From the NCBI GenBank assembly GCA_964611145.1, contig CAZSYM010000013.1, positions 1-60,787 of the forward strand: DNA of 60,787 nucleotides. Reading direction: 5' to 3'. The stretch is from WFQV01 sp964611145 (GTDB lineage: Bacteria; Bacteroidota; Ignavibacteria; Ignavibacteriales; Melioribacteraceae). The position numbers and the translations under genes are program-made. Position 1 is the first letter of the stretch. Every line of letters starts with the position of its first letter. Below, in pieces: positions 24,133-33,102 of this stretch. Under the pieces are notes generated by a model, which did no database searches, was not told the DNA's origin, and was given only the letters and a program-made list of their open reading frames with translations.

Positions 24133-25494
24133 TTAATTTGTCAAACTTCTGGTGGGAGCAGGAATTCTTCCTCCGCGCCGTACGAAAGGTGCGGAGCTTA
24201 TTTCTCGCACCGGCATAATAGGCGCTTTGCCCAACAAACCTCCGTAATCGACATATTCTCCGACATCCTTCCCCACGGCGGGAATAATACGCACCGCTGT
24301 GGTTTTGTCATTTATTATTCCTATCGCCGCTTCATCCGCAATTATGCCTGCAATAGTCTCCGCTGATGTTTTCCCCGGTACTGCAATCATATCCAAACCT
24401 ACGGAACAAACGGAGGTCATTGCTTCCAATTTTTCCAGAGAAAGATTTCCGTTTTCCACCGCCCGAATCATTCCTTGGTCCTCGCTTACGGGAATAAAAG
24501 CACCGCTAAGACCTCCGACCGAAGAAGAAGCCATCAAGCCGGCTTTTTTAACGGAATCGTTTAACATTGCCAGCGCCGCCGTTGTTCCGGGTGCTCCTAC
24601 GTCTTCCAATCCCATTGCTTTCAATATGTCTCCCACACTGTCGCCCTCCGCCGGAGTGGGCGCGAGAGAAATATCCACAATACCAAATTCCACACCGTTC
24701 AATTCCGCCGTTTTCCGCCCGATTAATTCGCCCGCGCGAGTGATTTTAAACACCGTTTTTTTAATCACCTCGGCTAGTTCGTTCATACTGACATCACCTG
24801 CATTTTTGATGGCGTCCAACACCACGCCGGGGCCACTGATTCCGACATTGATTACAACTTCCGGTTCGGAAATCCCGTGAAAAGCTCCCGCCACAAAAGG
24901 GTTATCCTCAACCGCATTTGCAAACACAACCAGCTTGGCACAACCTATGGAATCCTCTTCAGCCGTCAATTCCGCAGTTTTCTTAATCACTTCAGCCATC
25001 ATCATAACGGCGTCCATATTTATTCCCGCTTTGGTGGAAGCTATGTTAACACTCGAACAAATTCTTTTGGTTTTTTCCAGTGCATAGGGAATAGATTTGA
25101 TAAGTTCAAGCTCTCCCCTCGTAAAACCTTTTTGCACCAAAGCAGAGTAGCCCGCAAGATAATCCACGCCCACCTCAGCCGCCGCTTTGTCAAGCGTTTC
25201 GGCTATTTGGATGTATTCTTCCGCTCCGAAAGAACCGAAGGGAATCGAAATGGGAGTTATGGAAATCCTTTTATTTGCAATGGAAATTCCGTATTTCCGT
25301 TCCACCTCCTGCGCATATTTCACATGATTTTTCCCATACTTCAAAATCTTCTCGTAAATCTTCTGCTTGGTAACTTCAATATTTCTATCCGCACAATCCC
25401 GAAGGCTTATTCCCATTGTTACCGTACGGATATCGAAATGTTCGATTTCCGTCATTTTTATGGTTTCTAAAATCTCATCGAATTGATAAGGCAT
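24133..25494 (-). CDS. UPF0210 (PFL/DUF711) family protein
   Basis: A 453-residue cytoplasmic protein of the UPF0210 family. Recognised by RTVTMGISLRDCAD, the IPFGSFGAEEY block, NVGISGPGVVLDAI, APTPAEGDSVGDIL, and the end APFVRRGGRIPAPTRSLTN. Length is normal. It lies 17 nt after a UPF0237 ACT-domain gene; this pairing is conserved across many bacteria and archaea, so the ACT protein is likely its amino-acid-sensing partner. The fold is related to glycyl-radical enzymes (PFL-like), but no reaction is established. Confidence 0.92.
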   Translation of the reverse strand: MPYQFDEILETIKMTEIEHFDIRTVTMGISLRDCADRNIEVTKQKIYEKILKYGKNHVKYAQEVERKYGISIANKRISITPISIPFGSFGAEEYIQIAETLDKAAAEVGVDYLAGYSALVQKGFTRGELELIKSIPYALEKTKRICSSVNIASTKAGINMDAVMMMAEVIKKTAELTAEEDSIGCAKLVVFANAVEDNPFVAGAFHGISEPEVVINVGISGPGVVLDAIKNAGDVSMNELAEVIKKTVFKITRAGELIGRKTAELNGVEFGIVDISLAPTPAEGDSVGDILKAMGLEDVGAPGTTAALAMLNDSVKKAGLMASSSVGGLSGAFIPVSEDQGMIRAVENGNLSLEKLEAMTSVCSVGLDMIAVPGKTSAETIAGIIADEAAIGIINDKTTAVRIIPAVGKDVGEYVDYGGLLGKAPIMPVREISSAPFVRRGGRIPAPTRSLTN

Positions 25495-25511
25495 TTCACG
25501 ACTCCGTTAAT

Positions 25512-25940
25512 TTAAATTCTATGCATGTAACGGAAAACATCCTCGTGTTGAAGATAGATTTTAACCTTCAACTCTTCCGCCACTTTGTTCATTGTTTCCT
25601 GAATCTCTTTCAAATCTTTGGAGGATTTCGTGATATCAATAATCATTATCATCGTGTAAAAATCCCCCATCAACTTTTGACTAATATCTTGAATATCGCA
25701 TTCCGCCTCGCTAAGGGCACGAGTAATGCCTGCGACAATACCCGGATGATTTATTCCGAAGGAAGTTAAAATCACTTTCCCCGAATCCTGCACGGCGGAA
25801 GTGGAAAGCTGTCCGCTTTCTCCCAATTTTTCCAAGGACTTCGCCACGACCTGTTTTACTTTCTCTTTCGTGGCACCTTCGCCCAATTCTTCGATTGCTT
25901 GCAAAGTTATTTTGCGTATTAAGTCTTCCGATATGTTCAC
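25512..25940 (-). CDS. UPF0237-type ACT-domain protein with N-terminal extension
   Basis: A 142-residue protein. The ACT domain occupies about residues 53-142 (VILTSFGINHPGIVAGITRALSEAECDI). The first 50 residues (DLIRKITLQAIEELGEGATKEKVKQVV) are an additional helical segment absent from the about 90-residue UPF0237 proteins. GTG start with GAGGA ahead, overlapping the previous stop by 4 nt. It probably senses a small ligand and works with the UPF0210 protein encoded next. Confidence 0.87.
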   Translation of the reverse strand: MNISEDLIRKITLQAIEELGEGATKEKVKQVVAKSLEKLGESGQLSTSAVQDSGKVILTSFGINHPGIVAGITRALSEAECDIQDISQKLMGDFYTMIMIIDITKSSKDLKEIQETMNKVAEELKVKIYLQHEDVFRYMHRI

Positions 25941-26773
25941 GGTTTTAATCCTCTAAATTTGTTTTTCAAATATCCGTAAGCTTTATTATAAATTGCAATA
26001 TTTTTTTTCCGCACAAACTTTTCGGCGTTCTGCAAATTGCCCCGATAAAAACGGAACCAGAGCAAATTACCGATAACAAGGGCATCAAAAACCCTATTGG
26101 CAAAAACAGCTTTCAAAGTAAAATACCCCCAAAGGAAATTCCAACCAAAAGACATTGCCCCGGAAAGATATTCCCCCGTATAAATTTGTCCCGCACCGGG
26201 GATTACATATGACAAACCCTTGGCTATGAAAGGAGAATATCTTTCCTCAAGAACATTCTTACAAATCGCGGAAAGCTCGCGCTCGCCCAACGCATCGAAA
26301 ATCACCTTTGCCTTTTCCCATTTCTCGGAAAACATCAAAGCCCAAGCACGCCAATACTCCAAGAGTTTTTTTTGATTATCGTCGGCATTTCTTTCCAAAG
26401 AAACAATCGAGTTTATTGCGGCATCCGTGTGTCTTGCTAAAATATTCGTTCTGATTATCTGAACCGCCGCATTATATTTTTCATGCTCCTTGTTAGTCTT
26501 GGCAAGAGCTTCGGCAAAACTTTTCGTCGCCTCGTCAAATTTTGCACCTCCTTTATAGCAAAGTCCTATTTTCATCAACGCATCATACTCGAACACACCG
26601 AGAGTATCGAAGAACATTAACCTTTTGAATTCCGTAATGGCATCAAAATAATTCCCCGACGCATAAAGACTATCCGCATATTCAAATTGCGCCTTCAAGA
26701 AATCCTGTGATAGAATCCTCGGAGAAAAAAGCGAAACGATTAAAATGGTTCTCCAAAAAAATCTCATAATCAT
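25937..26773 (-). CDS. TPR protein with C-terminal membrane domain (PGAGQIYTGEY), copy 2
   Basis: A 278-residue envelope protein I cannot name. Signal peptide (ends near ILSQ), TPR-like helices (about 20-165, for example LYASGNYFDAITEFKRL), then a hydrophobic domain starting at SPFIAKGLSYVIPGAGQIYTGEY, a TM2-like turn motif, with two further membrane segments and the closing YRGNLQNAEKF. The upstream gene has the same plan, and the two look like diverged paralogues. The ATG at 26773 overlaps that gene's stop (ATGA); an upstream TTG-type extension is unlikely. Confidence 0.75.
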   Translation of the reverse strand: MIMRFFWRTILIVSLFSPRILSQDFLKAQFEYADSLYASGNYFDAITEFKRLMFFDTLGVFEYDALMKIGLCYKGGAKFDEATKSFAEALAKTNKEHEKYNAAVQIIRTNILARHTDAAINSIVSLERNADDNQKKLLEYWRAWALMFSEKWEKAKVIFDALGERELSAICKNVLEERYSPFIAKGLSYVIPGAGQIYTGEYLSGAMSFGWNFLWGYFTLKAVFANRVFDALVIGNLLWFRFYRGNLQNAEKFVRKKNIAIYNKAYGYLKNKFRGLKP

Positions 26774-27657
26774 TTTCCGTATTCCTGCGTACAAAGAAAT
26801 TTATAACTCGGCAGAAAGTAATTCACTTTTTCCAAGAAGCGCTTCACTTCTTCCTTGAAATCAAAACGAAGCTTCGCATTAAAAATTTGTGCCGAGGCAA
26901 AAGAACCGTAAACGTTACCGGCATAAATCCACGCTGTAAGTCCCGCAAACACCCAGCCACGAAAGGAATGTCCCGCACGAAAATTGTCATACGTTATATA
27001 TCCGAGAAGAGATGTAAAAATGAAAGCCGTTACGCCGTCGCCGTAGTTTTCGGTATAAATTTTTCCCAAGCCCGGAACAAAGGCGGATAACCCCGCGGCA
27101 ATGTAAGGATTTTTAACCGTTAGGTTTTTCCTCCGCTTGTAAAAATCCAACATTTTTGCATAACGGCGCGAGGGAAACAGCCGTACAAATTCGGAAGAAT
27201 CCGGAAGGAGATCTCCGAAAAGAAAGGCGGTTGCAGCAAGTTTTTTCGGCACATTTAACGTGTCCGTAGGAAGATAGAAATTATCTTTTGAATATTTCTC
27301 TATTTCGGAAAATCTTTCCGCCAAAAACAAAGTTTTAAAATACTCGTTCCGAGATTCGTTTTCGAAATCCGAGTTAAAAAACATATCCGCAAAATAAACC
27401 GAGGCTTCGTCGAATCTTTTCATTCTTTGAAAAGCAAGAGCAATTTTAAATCTGAGAGTATCGTTATTTTCTTTCTTCAAATAATTTCCGTATTCATAAA
27501 AAGAACGCAAATAATCGCCTTGACAAAAAAGGAAATCCCCGAATTTTCTGATGTTATCGAGTTTATGAAAAGGACTTAATTTATCGGATTGTGCGTTCAA
27601 AGATCGAAACGAAAGAAAGGACAAAAGCAAAAAAATATAAACACGAGGGATTGACAT
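26770..27657 (-). CDS. TPR protein with C-terminal membrane domain (PGLGKIYTENY), copy 1
   Basis: A 295-residue envelope protein of unknown function. Signal peptide (ends SLNAQ, about residue 23), TPR-like region (about 30-180), then NPYIAAGLSAFVPGLGKIYTENYGDG and two to three hydrophobic segments, closing YAGNVYGSFASAQIFNAKLRF. The same module ends the next gene. I start at the ATG at 27657, which has AGGTGGAAAG before it; the frame continues upstream to 27708 without a ribosome site. It lies 58 nt downstream of an exported YidD-like protein. Confidence 0.75.
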   Translation of the reverse strand: MSIPRVYIFLLLSFLSFRSLNAQSDKLSPFHKLDNIRKFGDFLFCQGDYLRSFYEYGNYLKKENNDTLRFKIALAFQRMKRFDEASVYFADMFFNSDFENESRNEYFKTLFLAERFSEIEKYSKDNFYLPTDTLNVPKKLAATAFLFGDLLPDSSEFVRLFPSRRYAKMLDFYKRRKNLTVKNPYIAAGLSAFVPGLGKIYTENYGDGVTAFIFTSLLGYITYDNFRAGHSFRGWVFAGLTAWIYAGNVYGSFASAQIFNAKLRFDFKEEVKRFLEKVNYFLPSYKFLCTQEYGK

Positions 27658-27715
27658 TGAAATCTTTCCACCTCTTCCGATTCTTAAATTAGAAAACGAA
27701 CCAAACATAACAGAC

Positions 27716-28180
27716 TTATCTATCCTCCCCTATTCCACTCGCGGCGAAAGGGTTTTTCCACCTGAAGATATTAATTTTACTTTTCTTCAGTTCATAAAGA
27801 AAAACGGGGTCGTAGAATCTTCCTTTCACTTTAGAAGGATATTCGGCTTTTGTCTTAAAGAAATTTGTATCCCTAACAAATCTATCGCCGAACATCAATA
27901 TACCCTGAAACAAATTTGTTTCCGACACCGCTTCCGCAAAGAAATGGGAGCATGAAGGATAAAAAGGGCAATTATCCCCGTCCAAGTCGGATATAAAAAA
28001 AGCATAAAGGTTTCTAACTTCGTTAAGCACGCCTTCTCCATTTTCCACTTTCTTTTCCTCGCCCAGAACATCCGAATCCCGTATAGCGTAATCCAGCTGG
28101 GCGGCTTTCCACTTCACCCAATCGGTTTGAGCAAATATGTTCAAGGAAAAAAGCAACGATATAAAGACAATCCGTTTCAT
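27716..28180 (-). CDS. Exported YidD-like protein
   Basis: A 154-residue protein with a signal peptide (MKRIVFISLLFSLNIFAQ) and a core resembling YidD (membrane protein insertion efficiency factor): NCPFYPSCSHFFAEAV, then GILMFGDRFVRD. Canonical YidD is cytoplasmic, about 70-100 residues, and ends this core with RILRCxP; here the third Cys is absent (VRD) and the protein would be periplasmic. The two remaining cysteines could form a disulfide. Its neighbours, two TPR/membrane proteins downstream, are unrelated to the usual rnpA-yidC locus, so function must differ. ATGA overlap with the upstream gene. Confidence 0.78.
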   Translation of the reverse strand: MKRIVFISLLFSLNIFAQTDWVKWKAAQLDYAIRDSDVLGEEKKVENGEGVLNEVRNLYAFFISDLDGDNCPFYPSCSHFFAEAVSETNLFQGILMFGDRFVRDTNFFKTKAEYPSKVKGRFYDPVFLYELKKSKINIFRWKNPFAASGIGEDR

Positions 28181-28455
28181 TCGTCGTTCAGAAAAATCCC
28201 GATTTTTTCCATTTGTTTTTTCAATCTAAGCATTTCGTGCATCGCAACTTTACAAAGTTTAATTTCCCCGAAAAGAATCACATCGCCACTTTCGGGGTCG
28301 ATTTGCAACTCGCCTTCAAGACTTTTCTTACCGAGCTTTTCGAATTCCTTTCTTGCAAGGAGCTTTTTTAAACTGAGTGTCCCCTCGAGACCATCGGAAT
28401 ATTTCACAAAAATCTTTTTGTCTGCGAGGGGACGCACGCTTAAAATCTTAGGCAT
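28177..28455 (-). CDS. DUF2442-like small protein
   Basis: A 92-residue cytoplasmic protein. The layout ILSVRPLADKKIFVKYSDGLEGTLSLKKLL followed by a turn and GDVILFGEIKLC fits the DUF2442 pattern (V-x-P-x-L-x-V-x-F-x-DG-x-G). DUF2442 proteins often stand near toxin-antitoxin or other small genes, but no partner of that kind is visible here. It starts 1 nt after the acyl-CoA dehydrogenase stop and overlaps the YidD-like gene by 4 nt. Confidence 0.65.
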   Translation of the reverse strand: MPKILSVRPLADKKIFVKYSDGLEGTLSLKKLLARKEFEKLGKKSLEGELQIDPESGDVILFGEIKLCKVAMHEMLRLKKQMEKIGIFLNDE

Positions 28456-28456
28456 T

Positions 28457-29602
28457 TTAATATTCCTTTAACAATTGCCTTGCTATGATAATCCTCTGAA
28501 TTTCCGAAGTACCTTCATAAATTTCAGTTATCTTGGCATCGCGCAGGAATCTTTCCACTTGGTATTCGCGCACGTAGCCGTAGCCACCGTGGATTTGAAT
28601 TGCCTCAAGGGAATTCTGAACAGCCACCTGAGAAGCAAAGAGTTTTGCCATAGAAGCTTCTTTAATATAAGGTTTACCGGCATCCTTCAAAGATGCGGCT
28701 TGCAAAGTCAGGAGTTTTGCCGCCTCGAGATTAGTCGCCATATCAGCCAATTTGAATTGAATTGCCTGATGATTAAATATCTCCGTACCGAAGGCTTTCC
28801 TTTCGCGAGAATATTTCAAAGCCGCCTCAAAAGCTCCTTCCGCAATTCCCACCGCTTGAGAAGCAATTCCGTAACGTCCTCCGTTAAGAGTATTCATCGC
28901 AAAATTAAAGCCTTTGCCGACTTCCCAAATCACGTTTTCTTCCGGCACACGACAATTATCAAACATCAAGGAACAGGTATCAGAGCTACGAATACCGAGT
29001 TTGTCTTCTTTTTTGCCTTGAGTAAAGCCGGGCATACCTTTTTCCACCATAAAAGCGGTAATACCGTGATGCCGTTTCGAAGGGTCGGTTTGCGCCATTA
29101 CAATATAGTAATCCGCATTTTGTCCGTTGGTAATCCAATTTTTAATTCCGTTAAGGACCCAATATTTTCCGTCCTTCTCCGCAATTGTCTTCTGCTGAGT
29201 TGCATCCGAACCCGCTTCCGGTTCCGAAAGAGCGAAGGCGCCGAGTTTTTCGCCTCGAGCCAAGGGCTTCAGATAAGTTTCCTTGATATACTCCGAGCCC
29301 CATTTTTCCAAGCCGAAAGTAACCAAAGAATTATTAACGGACATAATTACACCGACGGCGGCATCCACTTTGGAAATTTCAATCATAGCCAAAACATAGC
29401 TAACCGTATCGAACCCGGCTCCGTCGTATTCCGGGGAAACCATCATGCCCATAAAACCGAGTTCTCCGAGTTTCTTAACGATCTCATACGGGAATTCGGC
29501 TTTGATATCGCGCTCTATTGCCGTGGGGGCAATTTCTTTCTGCGCAAAATCTCTTGCCGTGTCCCGAATCATCAATTGTTCTTCCGTAAATTCGAAATTC
29601 AT
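28457..29602 (-). CDS. Acyl-CoA dehydrogenase, short-chain/butyryl type
   Basis: FAD enzyme of 381 residues that introduces the C2-C3 double bond in short acyl-CoAs and passes electrons to ETF. N-terminal helical domain (FTEEQLMIRDTARDFA), the beta-domain signature FALSEPEAGSDA, and the C-terminal catalytic glutamate in YEGTSEIQRIII (Glu363). Position and spacing of that Glu match short/medium-chain enzymes rather than isovaleryl-CoA types. GGGAGAG before the ATG at 29602 sets the start. First gene of the long minus-strand run. Confidence 0.93.
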   Translation of the reverse strand: MNFEFTEEQLMIRDTARDFAQKEIAPTAIERDIKAEFPYEIVKKLGELGFMGMMVSPEYDGAGFDTVSYVLAMIEISKVDAAVGVIMSVNNSLVTFGLEKWGSEYIKETYLKPLARGEKLGAFALSEPEAGSDATQQKTIAEKDGKYWVLNGIKNWITNGQNADYYIVMAQTDPSKRHHGITAFMVEKGMPGFTQGKKEDKLGIRSSDTCSLMFDNCRVPEENVIWEVGKGFNFAMNTLNGGRYGIASQAVGIAEGAFEAALKYSRERKAFGTEIFNHQAIQFKLADMATNLEAAKLLTLQAASLKDAGKPYIKEASMAKLFASQVAVQNSLEAIQIHGGYGYVREYQVERFLRDAKITEIYEGTSEIQRIIIARQLLKEY

Positions 29603-29645
29603 AATCTCTCCCATAAATGTTCAGAATAACTTAATAAAAACAAAA

Positions 29646-29676
29646 TGAAATTATTAAAGAGTTTCGGAAATTCAAA
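29646..29676 (-). promoter_or_regulatory. Bacteroidota-type promoter of the acyl-CoA dehydrogenase operon
   Basis: Minus strand reads TTTG, 19 nt, TAATTTCA (two mismatches at the end of the -7 box). The box ends 43 nt before the ATG at 29602. Confidence 0.5.
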
Positions 29677-29800
29677 ATAAAATTTTACGAAAAATTTCTT
29701 TTTTCCGCGATTTCTACTTTTTATTTTATATTTCTTTCCCAAGATTTTACTATCTTATATAAGTTAATTCATTCCTTCTCAAAACAATCTCGGCCAAATA

Positions 29801-32140
29801 ATGAAAAAAACTCTTTTTGCCTTTTTTATAGCCTCGAATTTATTCGCCCAATTGGACACGGTAAAATATTCATGGCCGGTAAAACCATTCGACCAAAGCC
29901 ATGAAATCGTGGGCACATTTGCGGAATTTCGTAACACGCTAAGCTCCGACCACTTTCACAATGCGGTGGACATTCCCTATCCCGACGGCGAACCCGTTTA
30001 CCCTTCCCTTGACGGACAAGTTTATTACATCGTCTCCTCCGGCTCGAATGCCTATGTTTCCGTAGGAACGCAAATCGGGAACAAGTGGAAAAGAATAACA
30101 TATCTGCACATCACCCCGAACCCAAAAATTTACTTGGGCAAAGAAGTTAAAGCCGGTGTGGATACATTGGGCTACATACACAGCGGCATGGGACATGTGC
30201 ATTTGATTGAAAGAGAATTGGTAAACAACATTTCCGATTATGCAGTGGAAATAAACAATTTGAGAGAAGGCGGAGGGCTTACGCCTTACACGGATACATG
30301 GGCGCCGATAATTCACGAGAACACATTGGAATTTCGCCTTAACAATTCGGACATAAAATTACCCGCAAACGGATTGACCAGCAAAGTTGATATCATTATT
30401 AAAATAGAAGAACAAAACGGAGCTTCGAGAGGTGCAAGGAACAACGGCACTTATATTGCAGGTTTTCGTCTTTGGACACCAGACACCTTACAAATAGCTT
30501 ACGCTCCCAGCGATTCGGGAGTTCGTTATCGTTTCGACCGCAAACCTTTGAACGAAGACGTACATCGCGTATTTCTCGAAGGAGAAGCCACACTCAGCAA
30601 TCCCGTTTACATTATCACCAACGGGAAAGGCGCCGATTACATTAATCGCACGCGTTACGTGGACGACAAATACCTAAACACGGACGCCTTGCCCGAAGGC
30701 GACTACCTTTTGGAAATCTTCAGCGAAGACACGCGGCACAACAGCACTCGGAAATTTTTTCCGATAACCATTACACGCCGCGATATAGTCCCGCCTCAAA
30801 TCCCTACTTTGTTGGCGGTTTTAAACACGGACGGGAAAAAAGGCGTTAAAATCATTTGGACACCAAACTCGGACCCCGACCTTACGGGTTACAGACTTTA
30901 TTACACCGGCAACACTTTGCTAAAAGATTGGCAATTGGCAGCGGATGAAACCGTTTTAACCAAAGATTCCACCTCCATTTCTTTCGAAAGTCCCGAAAAT
31001 TTCAAAGTGCCCACTACCTCCGACGTTTATTTCTTTTACCTTACCGCCGTAGATTCCTCGGGAAATGAAAGTTCACCCAGCGATATTTACAGCCGTTCCT
31101 CTTTTACGGAGAATACGAATCTTCCCAAAACATTAATAGTGGACGGTTTTGACCGTTACGGCGGTAGTGGAAGCTGGAGCAAACCGACTCACTCTTTTAA
31201 TGTAAGTTATTTCATCCCGATGACAATAGCGGGCGGGACGGTCATTTCCTCGTGTGCGAACGAAGCCGTTGCAAACGGAATCGTCAAGCTGGAAGATTAC
31301 GACGCCGTGATATGGTTCTGCGGAGATGAATCAACAAAAGACAATACTTTCACCACAAAAGAACAGGGAAAAGTTGCGACGTACCTAATAAACGGCGGCA
31401 AATTCTTTGTCAGCGGTTCGGAAATAGGCTGGGATTTGGATAGACCGCACACAGGTAGCGAGCCTTCCGACACACTTTTTTATCGCCACTATCTCAAAGC
31501 TCGCCTCGTGTACGATGGTAACTCGGATATGAACAAAGCAACGGGAATAGCAACGACGGTATTCGAAAATCTGGAATTGAATTTCGGGCAGGTCTATCCC
31601 GAAGATTATCCCGACGATATTAACCCGATAAATTCTTCATATCCCATTTTCAATTACAATGCTTCGCGCTCCGACGGTACACCGAGGCACGCAGGCATAG
31701 CATACAAAGGACTTTTCCCGAACGGCAACACCGCAGGGGCAATGGTATATCTTGCATTCACTTTGGAAACCGTGGGCTCGGTTTCTCGTCGCGCCGACTT
31801 TTTTGACAAGCTTTTCGAATTCTTCGACCTCAAAACAGATGTTAGGGATAAATTCAATCGGGTTTATACTTACAGCTTAAAACAGAATTACCCGAATCCT
31901 TTCAAAGAAAGCGCGCATTCGGGCACAACAATAGAATATTTCTTACCTCAAAAGACGAACGTTACGATTACAATTTACAACTCGTTGGGACAAAAAATCT
32001 CGACCCTTTTCAACTCCGGAGCGGAACGAGGACTGCATAGACTTTCGTGGAAACCACGGGGGTTATCGTCGGGAATTTACTTCCTCCAAATGCGCGCAGG
32101 AAATTTTCACAAAACAATTAAGATGTCGTTAATCAAATAG
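29801..32140 (+). CDS. Secreted M23 metallopeptidase-like protein with T9SS C-terminal domain
   Basis: A 779-residue secreted protein. Signal peptide (ends LFAQ), then a LytM/M23 domain (about 25-140) with an apparently complete zinc site: His53 and Asp57 in HNAVD, and HVH at 132-134. Next come two beta-sandwich regions (about 170-330 and an FN3-like 335-430), then a Rossmann/glutamine-amidotransferase-like stretch (about 440-660, TLIVDGFDRYGG and DYDAVIWFCGDES). The last about 90 residues are the T9SS sorting domain, from LKQNYPNPF to GNFHKTIKMSLIK. M23 enzymes cut peptidoglycan crosslinks; here the protein would be displayed or released at the cell surface, so the target may be other bacteria. 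Confidence 0.85.
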   Translation: MKKTLFAFFIASNLFAQLDTVKYSWPVKPFDQSHEIVGTFAEFRNTLSSDHFHNAVDIPYPDGEPVYPSLDGQVYYIVSSGSNAYVSVGTQIGNKWKRITYLHITPNPKIYLGKEVKAGVDTLGYIHSGMGHVHLIERELVNNISDYAVEINNLREGGGLTPYTDTWAPIIHENTLEFRLNNSDIKLPANGLTSKVDIIIKIEEQNGASRGARNNGTYIAGFRLWTPDTLQIAYAPSDSGVRYRFDRKPLNEDVHRVFLEGEATLSNPVYIITNGKGADYINRTRYVDDKYLNTDALPEGDYLLEIFSEDTRHNSTRKFFPITITRRDIVPPQIPTLLAVLNTDGKKGVKIIWTPNSDPDLTGYRLYYTGNTLLKDWQLAADETVLTKDSTSISFESPENFKVPTTSDVYFFYLTAVDSSGNESSPSDIYSRSSFTENTNLPKTLIVDGFDRYGGSGSWSKPTHSFNVSYFIPMTIAGGTVISSCANEAVANGIVKLEDYDAVIWFCGDESTKDNTFTTKEQGKVATYLINGGKFFVSGSEIGWDLDRPHTGSEPSDTLFYRHYLKARLVYDGNSDMNKATGIATTVFENLELNFGQVYPEDYPDDINPINSSYPIFNYNASRSDGTPRHAGIAYKGLFPNGNTAGAMVYLAFTLETVGSVSRRADFFDKLFEFFDLKTDVRDKFNRVYTYSLKQNYPNPFKESAHSGTTIEYFLPQKTNVTITIYNSLGQKISTLFNSGAERGLHRLSWKPRGLSSGIYFLQMRAGNFHKTIKMSLIK

Positions 32141-32149
32141 GGAACAGAA

Positions 32150-33094
32150 ATGAAAATACTTTTTGCGACACTGTTTATATTGGCACAAATCGTCTATGGA
32201 CAAAATTTTTCTGTAAACGAAAAAATTGTGAAAACCCCAAAAGACAAAAACGATTTTGCCACACTGCTATTCGAAGTGAAAGATGAAAAAGGGGAAACAC
32301 TTTATTCCATCAGCGAAAACATTCCCTACGATTTGCCTTATCCTTCCCTACATCTTTTCAAGGACGGCGCATCTGTGCTGGTAAATGCGTTTAATGCCAC
32401 GGTTAAATTCTTCGACAAGAACGGCGCGGGCATTTCCATATCCAGACTTTCGAAACGCCTTGAATACAAACGCGCCATTTTAACCGATTGCGGAACCGAG
32501 AAGGCAGTGTTTGTTTCCACAGCGCCATTTGAAGAAAACGCTAAGATTTTTCTTTTCGACAAAAACGGAAATCCGATTTTCGAAAAGGAAGCCCCCTTTA
32601 AACTTCCCGCCGGTGTCAGGATTTCTTCCAACGACTCACTATTTGCCGTAAGCGGAGTTACTTGGACAAATCGGGGACAAAAAAAGTTTACGGACTTTTA
32701 CAACGACAAAGGGGAGCTGTTTTTCGAAACGGAAAAATATTTTCAGCGGGGAGAATTTTTTGCCAACAATACAAAATTTCTCGGCTGGTTCGAAATGAAC
32801 CTTTTTGTAATCTCACTCACGGAGAAACAATTGTTAACCGATATCGTGCCTTCGAACGGCAATTATATCGCCACCTCTTTTGCGGATAAATTCATTTATT
32901 TTGTAACCTACCGAGACGCCAAATTCAGAAAAGGCAAATTTGAATTTCGTGACTTGTATTTAAACAAATACTCGCTAAACGGACAGCTGATTTCTATGAA
33001 AAAGCTCGAGATAAAAAAAGCTTACAACATTGGATTTAAAAGAAATAATGCCGTATATTTAAATGTAGATAATAAAATCATCCTCTGTAAATAA
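32150..33094 (+). CDS. Secreted hypothetical protein, propeller-like
   Basis: A 314-residue exported protein of unknown function. Signal peptide (ends IVYGQ, about residue 18). The rest is a series of short beta-strand pairs of the kind KFFDKNGAGI, IFLFDKNGNPIFEKEA, DFYNDKGELFFETE and NKYSLNGQLISMKK, spaced about 45 residues, which suggests a beta-propeller. It lies 9 nt after the M23 gene and 8 nt before a histidine kinase gene, so all three are probably co-transcribed. No enzymatic motif is seen. Confidence 0.75.
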   Translation: MKILFATLFILAQIVYGQNFSVNEKIVKTPKDKNDFATLLFEVKDEKGETLYSISENIPYDLPYPSLHLFKDGASVLVNAFNATVKFFDKNGAGISISRLSKRLEYKRAILTDCGTEKAVFVSTAPFEENAKIFLFDKNGNPIFEKEAPFKLPAGVRISSNDSLFAVSGVTWTNRGQKKFTDFYNDKGELFFETEKYFQRGEFFANNTKFLGWFEMNLFVISLTEKQLLTDIVPSNGNYIATSFADKFIYFVTYRDAKFRKGKFEFRDLYLNKYSLNGQLISMKKLEIKKAYNIGFKRNNAVYLNVDNKIILCK

Positions 33095-33102
33095 ATTTCT
33101 TT

